Shown in pieces: positions 20,842 to 31,259 of a stretch of DNA of 64,000 nt. Position numbers and translations under genes: made by a program. The notes under the pieces were generated by a model. The model saw only the letters and a program-made list of their open reading frames with translations, did no database searches and had not been told where the DNA came from. The stretch spans positions 1-64,000 of the forward strand of contig JAHLKC010000170.1 of NCBI GenBank assembly GCA_025449115.1, in the 5' to 3' direction. The DNA comes from Chytridium lagenaria. Taxonomy: Eukaryota > Chytridiomycota > Chytridiomycetes > Chytridiales > Chytridiaceae. Position 1 is the first letter of the stretch. Each line of letters starts with the position of its first letter.

Positions 20842-23763
20842 ATGCCGTCGACCAACCACTCTTGGGATCCTCCTCCAACCTCCTCCGCAGAGCTCTGTGC
20901 CTATCTACCTCGCGACAAGTTTCGCAACTTCCTTTATAAAGCTAAAATTCTCGTCCGTGATGGGGATTGCGCCAACTGCCAGATCTCAGGCGAAATGTGT
21001 CTGCCCTGTAAGATTCAGGGTCGTGCATTTTCGATTGAGAGCTTGCCCGTAGATCATATGGAGCGGGCAATTAAGGAGTTTGTGAGACGGGAGAGCTTTG
21101 GCACGATCCTCCAGAAAGGCGGAGTAGTTGACGTGAAGTTTTGGAGGCCCTTTGGCTTTACGGGTACGCCGCTTGCTGCGGAATTGCAAGTTGAGGAAGC
21201 ATATGTCGACGCCATGGAGAACTTCTGGTGGCTCCTCCCGTATAGAGAGAGAATGGAGTTTTTAAAGAAAGTCAAGGTTTTTCAACCATTGGACGACTGC
21301 GACAACTGTTTGCGAGATGGGGCAAAGTGCGAAGATTGCATTGAGGACGGAGGGTTTACTTCCGTTACTGGGTTGTCGTTTGAGGTGTTGGACTGTGCAG
21401 TGAAGAGTGGAGTGTGTGCCTGGCGCAGAATGTTCAGTACAAGGGAGCTCCCTACATCTACTAAAGATGAGAACGATTACAAAGCTTACGCTCCTGCAAC
21501 GAATGGGACTTACGAGCGGGTTCGTGGAAACAGCATCAAGTTTGTTCATCCTCTGAGATATCACGAGACCTCGACGTTTGCTCCCGCTTTTGAGCCAACG
21601 AGTGCTACTTCCTGGGGTTCATCACACGCTACGAATGAGAATTGTTTTTTTAATGATTCAAGAATTGACCTTCTTGCGGCAGAGGGCAGTGACAACGAGA
21701 GCCAAAGCTACGCGAGGGAGCCGGCAGTTAATAATGATCAGGTAGCTTTTCATTTATGATTAGAACTTGCCGTTAACAGCATCAAGTTTGTTCATCCTGC
21801 AGAGGACATAGAAGTTGCCGTTGACGGCCTCACGCTTGCTCATCCTCTGGGATGTCCCGAGTGGGCGAAGACCCTTTTCGATTTTGCGCCAACGGGTGTT
21901 GCTTCCTTCGGGGGTTTATCACACCCAACGAATGAGGATATTTCTTTGGAAGATTCAAGAATTGACCTTCTTGCGGCAGAGGACAGTGACAACGAGAGCC
22001 AAAGTTACGCGAGGGAGCCGGCAGTTAATAATGATCAGGTAGCTTTTCATTTATGATTAGAACTTGCCGTTAACAGCATCAAGTTTGTTCATCCTGCAGA
22101 GGACATAGAAGTTGCCGTTGACGGCCTCACGCTTGCTCATCCTCTGGGATGTCCCGAGTGGGCGAAGACCCTTTTCGATTTTGCGCCAACGGGTGTTGCT
22201 TCCTTCGGGGGTTTATCACACCCAACGAATGAGGATATTTCTTTGGAAGATTCAAGAATTGACCTTTCTGCTGCAAAGGGCAGTTACAACGAGAGCCAAA
22301 GCTACACCAGGGAGCCGGCCGTTAATGATGATCAGGTACGCTTTCCATTTATGATTATAACTTGCCGTTTTGGTTATAGAGTTAATTATTTTGTTTAATA
22401 ATACAGAGTGGCGCGACATTTAGGCAGCCTCTTCCTGCTATGATGATGCAATCCCCAGCTTCATATCAGCATGCCGCTTACTCTTTACGTGATTTCAAGC
22501 ACGGAATCCCCTTTTTTCCCTCTTATTGCACTAAGCAAACCATGCAACCGCCATTGATGACTGCGAAGCTTACGCCACTTGAAGAGCGGGTGCAGTCTAG
22601 TAGGAATTTCAGTCGAGCGCTCTATACTTTGCTGCATCCTAACGACGATGAAGTTTCGAAGATTTTTGGCGGGCCATCGCCATGGACTGAGGGCGAGAGT
22701 GCTAGAGCAGATTACAGGAGCAATGCTCCCAGTGCCTCTCTAAAGTCTCGTGAGCCTCTCACTGCCATGGTTGGCGCATTAACTTCAGCAAAGAGTGATA
22801 AAGGTCAGCTACAGATGAAGCTGGAGGTTCGTGAGCCAGCCAGCCAGGATGCCAGAAAGACGTTTAAAGTAAATAATTTTGTAAGTTTTAGTCCATCCAT
22901 CCTCTCACTTTCTTTTATTTCTGAGAGTCCTATAACTTTTTTCATACAGATCTCTCGGCGTCAGTCTCGACGCAAGGTTTTATACTCTAGGTCGGCCATA
23001 AAGAAGAAGGCCGTTGCCCTCCCTCCTAACTCGCCTGCGCTTAGCCTCAATCAAGGTCAGAATTCGGTGGATACGGTAACGCCTGAACCCAGTATTGATG
23101 GAGATCAGAGTTCAGGCGTCGTAACTCTGCCCGTATCTACCGGTCAAGATCCAATCTTGGCGGCTGTGGCACTCCGTGGGTCTAACGTTAATGAAGATTT
23201 CAACAGCGCCGTCGTGACTCCACCTGAATCGAGCCTCGACGAAGGCTCGAGCTCAGCGGTTTCACCGCCCGAATGTAGCCTCGACGAGGGTTTGAATGTA
23301 GATACTACCGCATCCCTTAGGATCAACGTCATTGAGGGGTCAAGCTGTTTTGATTGCAGCCTTTCCGAAGCATCTAGCGTGGAGGCTATGTCGCCGTACT
23401 CGACCCCTATTATGATTAACAAGCCAACCCAAAGATCGGTTTTCAATCGCTACCAGGTGAGCTATTATTATAACATGCTTACATGTTATATTCATTTAAC
23501 TTACATTGCTTCGTGCTGACTCTTTGTAGGATAAGAAGGCTGCTGCAAAGAAGAGCAGAGAGGAGGGCGAATGGTTAGGGTCACAATCGTCAACTTCTCG
23601 TTCGTCGCGGAGGCCTAAGGGAACGAAGAATGCTAAACGTTGCAGCCTTGTTGTTTTGCGTGACGTTGGCAGTGAAAGTTATGGCGTCTCGACTACTTTT
23701 GAGAAACTTGGGATCAAGAAAGGGGTTGAAGATGACGAGGGCTGGATGGATGTCTCAGACTAG
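20842..23763 (+). CDS. Unknown protein with duplicated CX2CX6CX2C domain
   Basis: Not recognised. Start MPSTNHSWDPP. Residues 22-86 and 132-198 are an ungapped internal duplication offset by exactly 110 residues. Each copy has LP......FL.K.K, then DxCxNC...G..C..C (Cys 43, 46, 53, 56 and 153, 156, 163, 166), then a helix, suggesting two identical four-Cys metal sites. The rest is Ser-rich, with acidic repeats (ESSLDEGSS, ECSLDEGLN) and a basic Ser/Arg tail (STSRSSRRPKGTK) ending DVSD at the TAG 23761-23763. Best model: join(20842..21741,22407..22880,22950..23456,23530..23763), 704 residues; every exon is a multiple of three and all junctions are phase 0. Copies 2 and 3 of a tandem repeat fall inside the first intron in this model. 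The basic tail would suit a nucleic-acid-associated role, but that is a guess. Confidence 0.6.
21535..22372 (+). repeat. Tandem triplication of an exon end plus intron start
   Basis: Three copies starting ATCAAGTTTGTTCATCC at 21535, 21781 and 22078 (spacing 246 and 297 bp). Copies 2 and 3 are almost identical and carry a 51-bp insertion, itself a near-duplicate of the copy start. Each holds the exon end (EPAVNNDQ) and the first about 30 bp of the following intron (GTAGCTTTTCATTTATG). Only copy 3 is followed by the rest of the intron and its acceptor (CAG 22404-22406). Between copies the frame stays open except for one TGA in the intron remnant. Confidence 0.8.
22881..22949 (+). other. Intron in the Cys-duplication gene
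   Basis: GTAAGT donor, CATACAG acceptor, 69 nt, phase 0 (AATTTT joined to ATCTCTCGG). A second intron at 23457-23529 (GTGAGC...TTGTAG, 73 nt) is also phase 0. Confidence 0.6.
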
Positions 23764-23869
23764 ATTACGTTTTCTTGTTTGTTGGTTTACAGCACATAGT
23801 CGCTGTGGCTATTTTTATTTTATCTTGACTTGACGGATCCTCTTATGGGGCTCTGCTTATTTTTGCACT

Positions 23870-23903
<34 letters not shown>

Positions 23904-24565
23904 TTCGTTTTATTTCTTTATGTACCCCTTTCTTCGGATCGAATCTTAGAGATTAAGAGCGTTCTTGTTCGTTTGTTTTTTTTTGTTGTAGTGACATAGA
24001 AGCCAAAGGGCCCGAAAGGAATTTCTGCTTTTTTTTTTCCGATTTTGTTTACAGAATGAAATCACCAACATGTGCGCTGATAATGTAATGGTGCTTCATT
24101 AAATAAGAGTCTCGACTTTCCTTGACGTCGTTTTGTTCACACGAAAAAAGAAAAGAAAAGAAGATTTCAGCGCCATTCCACCATCGGTGAAAAGGGATGG
24201 GGCCAATTAATAATCAAGGGGTGGGATGTAGTTTGGAGTAAACGCATGAAAAATGAGGCTTAATTTAAAAAGATGGTAATCCGACGCGCCGTCCTTGTAC
24301 CGGAAAATATGCAGCGCTTGTCTGTTAGTTCTTTCGGCATGGTCGCCGCTCTATTTAGGTATCGAGATCACTTTCAGACAAACGATCGATTGGAAATTGC
24401 AACAACCGCTTTATTTTAATGTGAAAGGGGAGTTTAGCAACGTAATTGAAGAACGCAAGGTGAGCTAAAAGAGGGGGCGTCGGCTCGGGCGCGACCGATC
24501 TTCACTTGTGGAAAGGAAAGTCACACGTCTTTTTGTTATGCCGTCAACAATGACAACTTAACGTT
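23764..24565. other. Intergenic with 32-nt poly(T)
   Basis: No gene. A run of 32 T lies at 23871-23902, with shorter T runs downstream; on the minus strand this is a poly(A) tract as left by retroposition. The remainder is mixed-composition spacer. Confidence 0.5.
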
Positions 24566-27500
24566 TTGTCCAGAGTTGACGGACGAATAACGAGAGGTAA
24601 TGGCGGGAACGTTCCCCTCCATCTACCCCAGGGACAGGGGGAAGCATCACATCGGACTCACCCGTTGCACCCTCCGCCTCTGCATCAACCACCGCCACTA
24701 CCAACACCACCACCACAATCCTCCTCCAACTTTCAATCGATCTTGCCAACGCATCATTGGAATGAAGCAGCGAATCTTCATCCGCCTCATTCCGTTAAAC
24801 CTTCTCCTCTCCATCCTCCTCTTCCGTATCCTCTTCACCACCAGTACTTTCCCCCTCGACATTATCCGCCGCCTCATTATCCCCTTCCACATTATTCAGC
24901 ACCGTACTATCCTCAACAAGACTCTAACCCGTTTCAATATCGTCCAAACCTCACGGGGGCCGATATGGAAAGCCAAAAATACGGCTCAGATTCTAAATTC
25001 TCTGTGTCTCAACAAGTCTACTCGTGGCCATCGCAACAGCCACCCTCACATACTTCTTACGTGAATCCGCTTTTTTGTCAACTCGCCACTGGAATGAAGC
25101 TGCATTTTTTCCTAACCATTCCATCGAACGTGCTCGCCTTCATTCTATCTCTCACTATGACCCACCGCCTCATAGCCATCATCAATTCGCGCCTGACACG
25201 ACTCCATATCGCCTTCAATTTACGTCCCCCCTTCATCTTCGCGAACGTACTCGTACGAGGACAGGAATCCTTCATCTCTTCATTCAACGTCGCAGTCTCT
25301 GTACTTTCATCCGACTTCAAAACATCGTTGGAATGATACACAGCCTTACCCTCCTCCTCATAGACCTTCTTATTACCCAGGGACTATCTCTCCTCCTTCG
25401 ATCAATGACGTTGCTCATCCTCCACATCATTCGGAAAATGATTTTTTTCGTCCTCATCATTCGCAAAACGACTTTTCTCGTCCTTCTCATCCTTCAGAAG
25501 ATAACTTTTCTCGTCATTCGCATCACTCGGAAAAAAGCTTTCGTCATTTTTCGCATCATTTTGAAAATGACCCTTCTCGTCCTTACCCTCCTCCGTATCA
25601 TTCACCTCTTCAAACTCATTCTCCTTACCGCTGTACTCAAAATAATTCCTACCACCCCTCCCATTGACTGTTCCCACCCCATCAATCAAGTTCTTCAATT
25701 TTCCGCCATCGTTCGTGAATCAAAAGGGGAGACGCTCGCGTCATTTTCCCCGAAAGAGTGGATGTACATCCGTTAGATTACTATACTGCCTCTGAGCGAT
25801 CTACCTGTATCCCGCAACCGCCAACTTGTTCGGAATCATTGTTTACAGGAGCTGATGAAAATGTTCTGGGCGAGGAAATTGAGACGCCTTGTCCGCCTGT
25901 TGTAGTCAATGGTGGGGATTCAACTGTTGATGAAAAGGTACCTGTGCGGCCTTCTCGCGATTTATCGGAGTATTTAGAAGTCGCTCAGGAGGACAACGTC
26001 TACAAACCAAAAAAATGTGGAATTGACGATGGGGATGAGATTGATGAAGAAAAGCCAGTAGTTCGCTGGATTTGGTTATGTGTGAGCCATTAGATGCTGG
26101 ATTTAGTGTTGACGGTAATGGCGACGGTATTATTGAGCAGACAGCGACAACTGTTTTGCTTGGCAAAAGCCGTAAGTATTCTATAGCAGTCTCTTTGATT
26201 TTTGTTACGTTCATACCTCATGAATTTATTTATTTATTTTTTTAAAAAAGCAGAAGTTAGCAGAAAGTCATCTCAATCTTTATTGGAGGTTTACGAAAAG
26301 ACAGGCACCGACAGTCGAATTTGGAACAAATCACAAGTACAACCAACTCCACCTCCTCAGACCCTTTTACAATATTCACCACCCTTCATGCCGATTGTAC
26401 CCCATTTTCATCAAGATGAGCCGTTCAACTGGGTCTGTATGAGTGATAGACCTCCGCCTCCTGGAAGTTTTGGATGGATTTAAATAGGCCCTCGACCACG
26501 TTCGACAAAAAGAACGATGATGTGGACGTGACGGAGTCTGAGGATTCATCAGACAAAATCTTTGGTGAGGTTGTGGAAAAAGACGCTTTGTCAGAAAAGG
26601 GACGGCCTCGTCAGAGACAGACCTTGAAACCGAGGCCACCAGACATGAGAGGATTTTATGTAAAGTCTAGAACGTCAAAATCTGGGAGCAAGGACGGTGC
26701 GAGGCCGGGAAGTAGGGAACTTTTTACAATGCCAATCTCACCGAGGTCAGGCCCTTCACTACAGCCTGTGTCGTTGTCACCGTCTCCACCGCCTTCATCT
26801 TCATCGACATCTTCACCATTGCTTGATAGATATGACATCTTAAAAAACACTGTGGGCCCTGCGTTACTGAGAGATAGCTTAAGACCTCTTTCGTCTCAAC
26901 CGTTAATTTGTCAATCAGCAAAACAATTGACGGTTGGGTTTGACGTTGATAAGATTGTATTTATGACGGAGTCGGTATCATTTCCTCCTCCGATGGCGCG
27001 TGGCATGGATGGAACTCCAAAGGTTGTGGATTCTGCAATGCAGTCGGTTAGTGTTGAACATCTAAACCTTTATCCCCAACCACAATATGCCATTCTTACA
27101 ACCATTTAAGCAGGATCAAATTCACACATCTAAGAATTCTGCCGGGCTTGCAGCGAATTCTACTAATCAGTTCCGAACTCCAGCTGTATCATCATACGCA
27201 CCTCCGCCTTCACCTTCATTTTATTCCATATCGAAAGCGCTATCCCCAGTCCCACCACTACCTCTTCCTCGATTTTCATGTATAACAAATCACCAAAGAA
27301 GCTATCAAATGACGATTCAGCGGCACGAGAGATTACCATACATCGGAGGAGTGCGAAAATTAACTTATCGCTTTTGAAGGCCAAGAGGCCGAAGAATGAT
27401 TCTGGCCATGAACTAGGGTTTCTTCAGGAGACGGGGATAGAGCGGGCGCGTGCAGGGACAGCTTCTTTGAGTATTGGAAAGTTGTTGATGAATCTTTGTC

Positions 27501-28033
27501 ATATACCATTACCAACTCCACTTCCTTCGCCGGCGTTGATGAATCGTCCACTTGTGGTACCTTCTGTTCAACATACGCCACGCGAGCAGAAGAATCATGT
27601 TCAGATCTCGAAGGAGATTTACCAAACTCCTCGTCTCCTAATCCCCCAACGCGTTCATTCGCCACCGCTGGTCCAAAGTATTAAGCTCGGATATTTTTCA
27701 GCACCTACTCAAACAAGCTCCATTGCAACACCGCCTGCTCAAGCCCTGGAGCACATTCTTTCAACACCTCCTTCGGAAGTTCCGCAGCTTGGTTGTTTTA
27801 ACTCCCCTGCCCAAAGGGTCGCCAGGACAAAACAAGACCTTATACCTGTCAAAGAGTTTCGTGAAGATAATGCGTCAAGTGGCTCTGAGGATGAAGAGGA
27901 AATGATGTTGTGGGAGAGTGTGATTATGGAGAGATGGTTGATTAAAAGACAAGCGGAAGAGGAGGCAGTGTTGGAGACGCGGAAAGAATCTGAGTGTGCA
28001 GGTAGATGTGTGAGCGGACTTTTGGGAATGTGA
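24566..28033 (+). pseudogene. His/Pro- and Ser-rich low-complexity locus, copy 1
   Basis: Not recognised. Coding flavour is continuous but jumps frame. It begins Pro/His/Tyr-rich (PPRHYPPPHYPLPHYS about 24850-24900), then a HxSENDFSRP repeat block (25425-25583), an acidic part (25758-26093: GADENVLGEEIETP), Ser/Arg-rich text (26474-27109: GRPRQRQTLKPRPP, KSGSKDGARPGSREL) and a final part (27278-28033) with SSGSEDEEE near 27880 and a Lys/Glu helix. Short introns are plausible (e.g. around 26173-26250) but were not all placed. Composition resembles nuclear RS-type or scaffold proteins. Resemblance to the two downstream loci suggests tandem paralogues. Single-base errors, decay, or a real multi-exon gene could each explain the breaks. 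Confidence 0.33.
25425..25583 (+). repeat. Degenerate 30-bp coding repeat, HxSENDFSRP
   Basis: About five in-frame units of roughly 27-33 bp, each reading CAT-CAT-TC(G)-(G/C)AA-AAY-GAY-TTT-TCT-CGT-CCT with changes: HSENDFFRPH, HSQNDFSRPS, HPSEDNFSRHS, HHSEKSFRHFS, HHFENDPSRPY. The His codon periodicity makes this frame the likely coding one. Confidence 0.6.
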
Positions 28034-28293
28034 GGGACTTAAGACTAAGGATAAGGATGATATTTGGCTGCCAGTGACGCCTGTTGTGTCGATTTCGACT
28101 AATGCATGGAAAGAAGTTGGAGATTTTGTGGTGTATGTGATGGACTGTTTCGTTTTTGGGACATTTTAAACGTTTTTGGCTGCTGTGTATACCCTTAGCA
28201 ATTATGTTGTTTAATTGGACTCTGCTGTAATCTGTTTTTATCAAGTTTGTCAGACTTGTTTAAGGTGCCCAATAAATCAACGCAGAGAAAGCG

Positions 28294-30718
28294 ATGTCCT
28301 CCAGCCTCGGATCCTTCTCCGCCAGGTCTCAAGTACAAAGGGAAGCTGAGGTGGCCTGTGCATATGCGAGCTGTCGTTGGACTTATTCCCCTACCTTCCC
28401 TCTCCCCCACATACCATTCTTTCGCTACCTTCTCCACCTATTCCAGCATCACCACTTCAACGACACACATCCATCCATTCTAAACCACGTCAGCACTTCC
28501 CGCAACCTACTTCCTCTCACCGCGGTCAAAGTTTTATTGCCATCCACTCCCCGAAACTCAAGACGTCTCCATCTCTAGATCCTATAATCCACACCCTCAG
28601 TCTCCATTATCTATCCAAATCGATGAATCGCATACTCTCGCGTGTCTCAATTCAGATGATAGGATTCATCTCCTTCGAACTCCTTGCAGTTCTCTGTACG
28701 ATCCACGTTTGCACCTGAAGAGTCCCGTCATTCTATAAACTTATGCGTTCACGGCAAGGTTGTGGAGCAAAGGGCCATAGTGACGGCTGCCCAAGCGGAT
28801 TCTCCATCTCTTGAATACGGAAAGGGTGAGATCGTTAAAGATGGAGTTTCAGTGACGCGATGGGTTTTAGATACTGGTTATATTGATGACGGTGTCGGAG
28901 AAAGCGTAAATGTTGTGTCTGATGCTGACGCACCTTTGCATGTCAAAGTTCACAGTGGGAATGGAATGAAATTTGATTGTGAGGAAGAGGGGGTTGTTGG
29001 AGAACGGTCAATATTAACGTCGGGTCGAGTTGTATGCTTTCCTAAAAATCAGCGACAAGGATTTGATACAAAGTATGTTTCCACATACAGTAGGAAGAAA
29101 GTGCTTTGATTTTACATTGTTGATTATCCGGGTTATTGCTTACTTCCATTTTTTTTTTTTTTGGATATTAATATTTTGGAATAGATAGTGACTCCTCGTG
29201 CCAACCATTCCCGGCGACGATGTTGGAACAAGTACGCGGATGACACCTCTGCGGTCTCGTTTGAATTTATCTTCGTCCCTTATGAAACTTTTTCCGCGCG
29301 TCCAGATTACCTCTCCAGTTCAGATTCCTCATAATTTAATTCCGCCAAATCCCGACCTTTCCCCACACCGAGACCTAAGTTATGTGTGGCCAAGATCTGG
29401 GAGGAGAACGAGATCGAAAAGTAGGGAACGTTTAACTCACTTAATTCATGGAAGCCGATAACTCGGAGGCTGAGATCGAGATCAAGGAGTAGGGAGCGTG
29501 TCATATTAGGGAGTCGGTTGAGGTCTGGGAGTAGGGAAAGGAACGAAGAAAATATTTTGGATTGGGCAGAGTTGAAGAACGGAGAAAATAGTGAACGATG
29601 GCGATGTGACTTCAAATGTTTTGCGAAATTATTGGCCGTACCCAGAACCGATTGGATGAGTGAGGAAATTTTGAGTAAGGAAGAGTATGATCGAGGTGGA
29701 GGAGGGGAAGTCATGAGGATATTAGAGCCATTCAAAATCAACGAGACGTTGTTAATTCCGAGAATGTGGTTGATCTTACGACAGAGTTGGTAAGCCTTTT
29801 GCTATGCCATACTATAAAAGCCTTTTGATACCCATTTAACCGAAAGACACCCGCGATGCAGCCGATATCACCACTTCTACCACTATCACTACCTTCATCT
29901 TCACGTTCGATAATATCGAGTGACGTAATAACCAATGCCAAAGTAGTAAAGAGTGTGAATTGTCTGGAGACTGTCAAAGTTGCGAGGATAAAGGTGCCAA
30001 CAGCCTTAAGGACGAAGACGTCGACGAATGATCAATTGAAGCGGGATGATGTGACAGAAAGGGGGTCGTGGCATATGGCAATTCCTGTGAATGATGAACG
30101 GCCGGCAATAACGACTTTGCAGTTACATCTCTGCGTCGGTCTTCAGCAGTTGTATCGCGGCATCTACATGCTGATCCAGCCGTGCAGATTGATCAAACGA
30201 AATATCTTGTTGTGCCTACGCAGCGCGAGCGTTTGGAATCTGCGCCGCAGCCTATGGAGAATGTTGTTTTTAAAACCGCCCAATTTCGTCGTGGTAGCCA
30301 TTGTCATGCCTCGGAAAGCTTCGATTCTGCAACTGATGTTTATGTTCAGAAACATTTAAAGCAAGTTTCTCATTCTTTGAGGCGTGTCCATGTTAAACCT
30401 CCTGTTCTTTCAAATACTGCTATTCAAACGTTTTCCGCGAGATAGAGATAAAGCGGAAGTTGTTGCCATATCGTGAAGAGAACACGTCAAGTGGATCGGA
30501 GAATGAAGAGAAGCGGTGCTGTGGAAGAGTCTGATTGCCCAAAATGGTTGAAGAAGCGGAAGTCGAAGGAAACGAGAGAGGTGGGGAAGACGAAGAGAGC
30601 TCGAATGGAGGTTTTGAGAGCAGCTGAGTGTGGGAAGGGAGAGTGGGGTTATGGATCAAGCGAATGGCAAGATAAGGTTGCGATGACGCCTCTGGTAAAT
30701 CCGAAAATTCCAGGATAA
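28294..30718 (+). pseudogene. Arg/Ser-rich low-complexity locus, copy 2
   Basis: Not recognised. Open stretches: 28684-29109 (acidic/Val-rich, GYIDDGVGESVNVVSDADAP), about 29470-29560 (LRSRSRSRER and LRSGSRER, an RS block), then LSKEEYD near 29680, and 30473-30718, preceded in another frame by SSGSENEEK near 30490. The order (Pro/Ser-rich start, RS block, SKEEY, SSGSExEE) partly matches copies 1 and 3. The reading frame is broken repeatedly, including inside the RS block. An RS domain would place a functional ancestor in the nucleus with splicing or RNA factors. Confidence 0.3.
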
Positions 30719-31259
30719 GCTTATGAGTAATACTTTTTGTATACTTAAAGGTGCTGTTTTATTTGTAAGTTTGGATTTTCCCGACTCTGCCATTTTCTTG
30801 CCATCATATTGTAATTAGGATATACTAACGGCTTTGGTAGATTTAAGTGATTCGGACTCCAAACAACTTGAATATTGGAATACGTGTTAGTTTTAATGGT
30901 GTTGTCTCTGTCAGTAGATGAAGCTGGGAAATACTTTCCTGGCTTTTTTAGAAACTTAGTATGTGTCGCAGTGCTATGCACATTCGGAAACTTGCAATAA
31001 ACTATTCACTTACCAATGGGTTCCCTAAATTCTTAAGTTCGAGCCCATTTTCAGACTATTCTGGCAGCTATGGGAGTTATTCGCAACCACAGCACTAAGG
31101 GACGCGGATTTTCAAATCTGTCTGGCCGATTGGACTAATACACTGTTTTAAAGAAAAATTACAATCTCCAAGCATGACGAATGGGCGATGGGGCATCATC
31201 GCTAGAGCCTCTGGTACTCACCTACTCTTAAGGCGACACCACCTGTTGCAGCAACTGTA
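30719..31259. other. Intergenic between low-complexity loci
   Basis: No gene seen. Confidence 0.4.
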
